DNA from: Glandiceps talaboti
Lineage: Eukaryota > Hemichordata > Enteropneusta > Spengelidae
Direction of reading: 5' to 3'
Length of the DNA: 64,000 nucleotides
Assembly: GCF_964340395.1 (NCBI RefSeq)
Contig: NC_135553.1
Span: forward strand, 10,764,501-10,828,500
Position 1 is the first letter of the stretch. Each line of letters opens with the position of its first letter. The position numbers were made by a program, and so were the translations under genes. The notes beneath the pieces are model-generated. The model had not been told where the DNA came from, ran no database searches, and was given only the letters and a program-made list of their open reading frames with translations. Shown in pieces: positions 1-64,000 of the stretch.

Positions 1-1025
1 TGGTTGTGTATGATATGACAACATTTTTTTACCAGTTTTAAAGTCTTGTTAAGCTCAGTTACAAATTAGAAAGTGAAGCAAATTTCTTGTGGTTGACATG
101 TACAGTGTAACAAAAAAAGGCTCTCAGTCTATTAGTCATATAGCTCAGCTACAATTTAAAATGTGTTGTTAAATTGCCAGCAGTCAAAGACTTGTGACAA
201 ATGTTGTATAATACATGGTACATATACATGTATTTGTTAAAGAATTAATTTCCAGTTATTCATGTAATGAAGTACTTCTCAATGATTTATCATTTACCCA
301 GTTGGGGAATAGATATAATTGAGAATGTTGTGACAATGACAGAAAATCTGATAACACACTCTCACCTGGTTCTCCTGGTAGTTGTGGCTCGGCTATGACA
401 AAAGAACACATAATCTCAAAAATGGTCAAAATAACGATTTTTTGTGCATCTCCACCTTAAGTATATGAAAGTTGGACTTGTCATTATCTGAATGACCTGA
501 TTTTGTTTTGAATATCATAATTTTTATTTGTATTTCTCATGTCAAACAAAGCCAATTTTTGTCTTACAGGATATATTTTATTATTCTTTGTAGTACAAGT
601 ATATTAGAGTTAATCAATAGCAGAGTTGTTATACAGACAGACTGTAACAATTATATCTTGTGCAAGGATCTTTCGATGTAGCTCAGCAACAAGTGAAATA
701 CTTGGCAAAATTGCCAGTGATAAGAGGTTTTATGAATGTCAATACATGTACATGATTGTATGAAACTGTATTATCAAATTGTGGATGCTAATGATTAGAA
801 AAATGTACTGTAACAACGACAATGAAGGTCAGCCATGATCCTGCCAAAAGACAGAAAAGACAACCATTAATTATCAGTCTTTATGTTTGCTGGTCAGTGT
901 AGATAAAAACTATAATTAATTCAACTCTGTTTGTCTCTATATCAGCAACCTGGATGGAAAAAGGAAGTGAAACTGAGCTAACACTTTGTGAGATATTTAT
1001 TTTTATATATTCTTATCGATTTTAG
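1..1025. other. Intron upstream of the first visible exon
   Basis: No exon or promoter is recognisable. A degenerate direct repeat around GCTCAG(T/C)TACAA recurs near 53, 144 and 679. The stretch ends in a TTTTAG acceptor, so at least one more exon lies before base 1. Confidence 0.6.
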
Positions 1026-62764
<61,739 letters not shown>

Positions 62765-63276
62765 AGAATATGTACTTCTTTTTCTAGTTTTGTTTACAGT
62801 AAGGTAGGGTCTCAGTTCATTGACTCTCCCTTTTTTTATAAATATATACCAGTGATATTGACTCACACTGTGCCTAAAAATGGAAATGATAAAAAAAAAA
62901 TGGAAATACTCCAAAACCTTGGATAGTTGATATTGTGGTGCCCTAAAGGCTGCCAATCTGATCTTTTTCCTAATTCCCATTTACTGTTATTGGGAGAACA
63001 GTTTTTGAGTGTCAGGTCTTTCAAGTAATTTTTGACAGTACCGAAAAAATGGTAATGAATCAGTTGACGAAAAATATCATAGTAAAATACTTAGTGTGTA
63101 ATGTCAGACGTACCAAGTTGATACAATGTATTTATTTATGCATTCATTGTCAACAATTATTTTAAAAGACCTACTGCAAGTAAATTGTTATCCAGGGAGA
63201 AGTAATTGGAGGTTTATAAGAACTGTAGTGGTTGTCATCTCCTCAAAGTATTACAGAAGTTTCAGGTAAAAACCTA

Positions 63277-63282
63277 AATAAA
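63277..63282 (+). terminator. Candidate polyadenylation signal 1
   Basis: AATAAA about 0.5 kb after the stop codon, in CCTAAATAAATG. First canonical hexamer downstream of the stop that I see. Confidence 0.45.
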
Positions 63283-63781
63283 TGTAAAGATAATGCCTGC
63301 AAATTTTAGATGACATCAGAAATTCTTTCAATCTTGAATCATGGTAAAAGAATTGTGAATTTTTATGATGATTTGAAATAACAAAAATGTCAGCTGGTTC
63401 TTCCAACTCTCTCTATGTGTAGACAATAATTTCAGTCATGGAAAACAAACAAACTGATATTGATAAAGTCGCCCCAGTCATGGAGAAACTTCATAAAAGT
63501 CTGTGGCTTAAGTACATATGCATATGATGCTGTACATCATAATATCAACTATTTTGAATAACTATGCAATTAAATTTTGTGATAATCAAAAAATACAATT
63601 TTTTTTTAACAAATGTGTTCAGGACACATATACTTGAACACTTTACACAAGCAATGATTCCAACATTTTTAACTAAAACAAGAAAACAAACTTCCTACGC
63701 TTAATGTATTACCCAAGTTTTATGTAACTATTGCCATTGGAATGTGTGTGCTATGTGGCTTAATTTGAAAGTGAATTTTCT

Positions 63782-63787
63782 AATAAA
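63782..63787 (+). terminator. Candidate polyadenylation signal 2
   Basis: AATAAA about 1.0 kb after the stop codon, in TCTAATAAAACTT. An alternative, distal end. Confidence 0.35.
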
Positions 63788-64000
63788 ACTTCCAAAGATG
63801 CTATGCTCCATTATACATTTGAGTAGCAGCTTGTCAAAGTTGGTAGATTTGACCTTTGGTAGATTTGACCTTTGACCCGGGGTCATCTGTAGAGTGTAGC
63901 AAGAAGCAATGTAATTTAATCTAGTCACTTTCAGTATTACACAGTATAATTCAGCTTCCAAATATCAGTATTGTCATAATTTTTTCATCTATTATTGTGT

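Larger units (their letters stand above)
62765..64000 (+). other. 3' UTR and downstream flank
   Basis: No further gene is recognised. The transcript end is not fixed; two AATAAA signals are candidates. A 17-bp duplication (TAGATTTGACCTTTG) lies near 63843-63875. Confidence 0.55.

Overview
The window is animal genomic DNA. It is AT-rich, its genes are interrupted by GT-AG introns, and it carries microsatellites and an intact non-LTR retrotransposon. The repeated palindromic ACATGT/TACATGTA words and the long run of one-domain EGF exons suggest a marine invertebrate (lancelet, hemichordate, echinoderm or mollusc). I cannot name the phylum from sequence alone. Exons and splice sites were read by eye, without alignment tools.

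Almost the whole window is one plus-strand gene. I can follow 74 coding exons, from 1026 to the stop codon ending at 62764. The first exon is internal, so the start codon and signal peptide lie upstream of base 1. Every intron I can place is phase 1, and every internal exon is a symmetric 1-1 cassette. Spliced, the exons encode about 3,280 residues: 73 EGF-like domains, one CUB domain (55528-55887), 8 more EGF-like domains, a short linker, one transmembrane helix and a roughly 10-residue basic tail. This is a giant type I membrane protein with a rod-like EGF ectodomain. The architecture recalls fibropellin- and Notch-like EGF arrays, but I do not recognise it as a named gene. Seventy exons carry one EGF each, one carries three (33053-33397) and one carries eight (46945-47856).

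The array is zoned. Exons 1-20 are a compact family reading D-I/V-x-E-C with E-Q-x-N-G-Y and mostly 114 nt long. Exons 21-48 are mixed and include a family with N-N-F-Q-T-Y-Y-T-C. Exons 49-64 are mostly calcium-binding N-E-C domains. Exons 66-73, after the CUB, are divergent. Many domains carry the sequence signatures of Notch-type O-glucose, O-fucose and O-GlcNAc attachment. The O-glucose signature is depleted in exons 34-47.

Intron 25 (18736-25086) holds a full-length Tx1/L1-like non-LTR retrotransposon in the sense direction, with two intact ORFs. It lies inside a (CCT)n(TTC)n microsatellite and ends in (TTC)n, as expected for a microsatellite-targeting element.

Most other introns are 0.2-0.9 kb of AT-rich DNA in which I see no gene. 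Exceptions are listed: partial tandem duplications of splice acceptors before exons 12 and 13, a half-exon relic after exon 17, an approximately 85-bp foldback hairpin in intron 41, tandem arrays abutting exons 61 and 68, at least two small dispersed repeat families, and several microsatellites. After the stop, 62765-64000 is 3' UTR or flanking DNA with two AATAAA signals. I found no tRNA, rRNA or CRISPR and no convincing gene on the minus strand.
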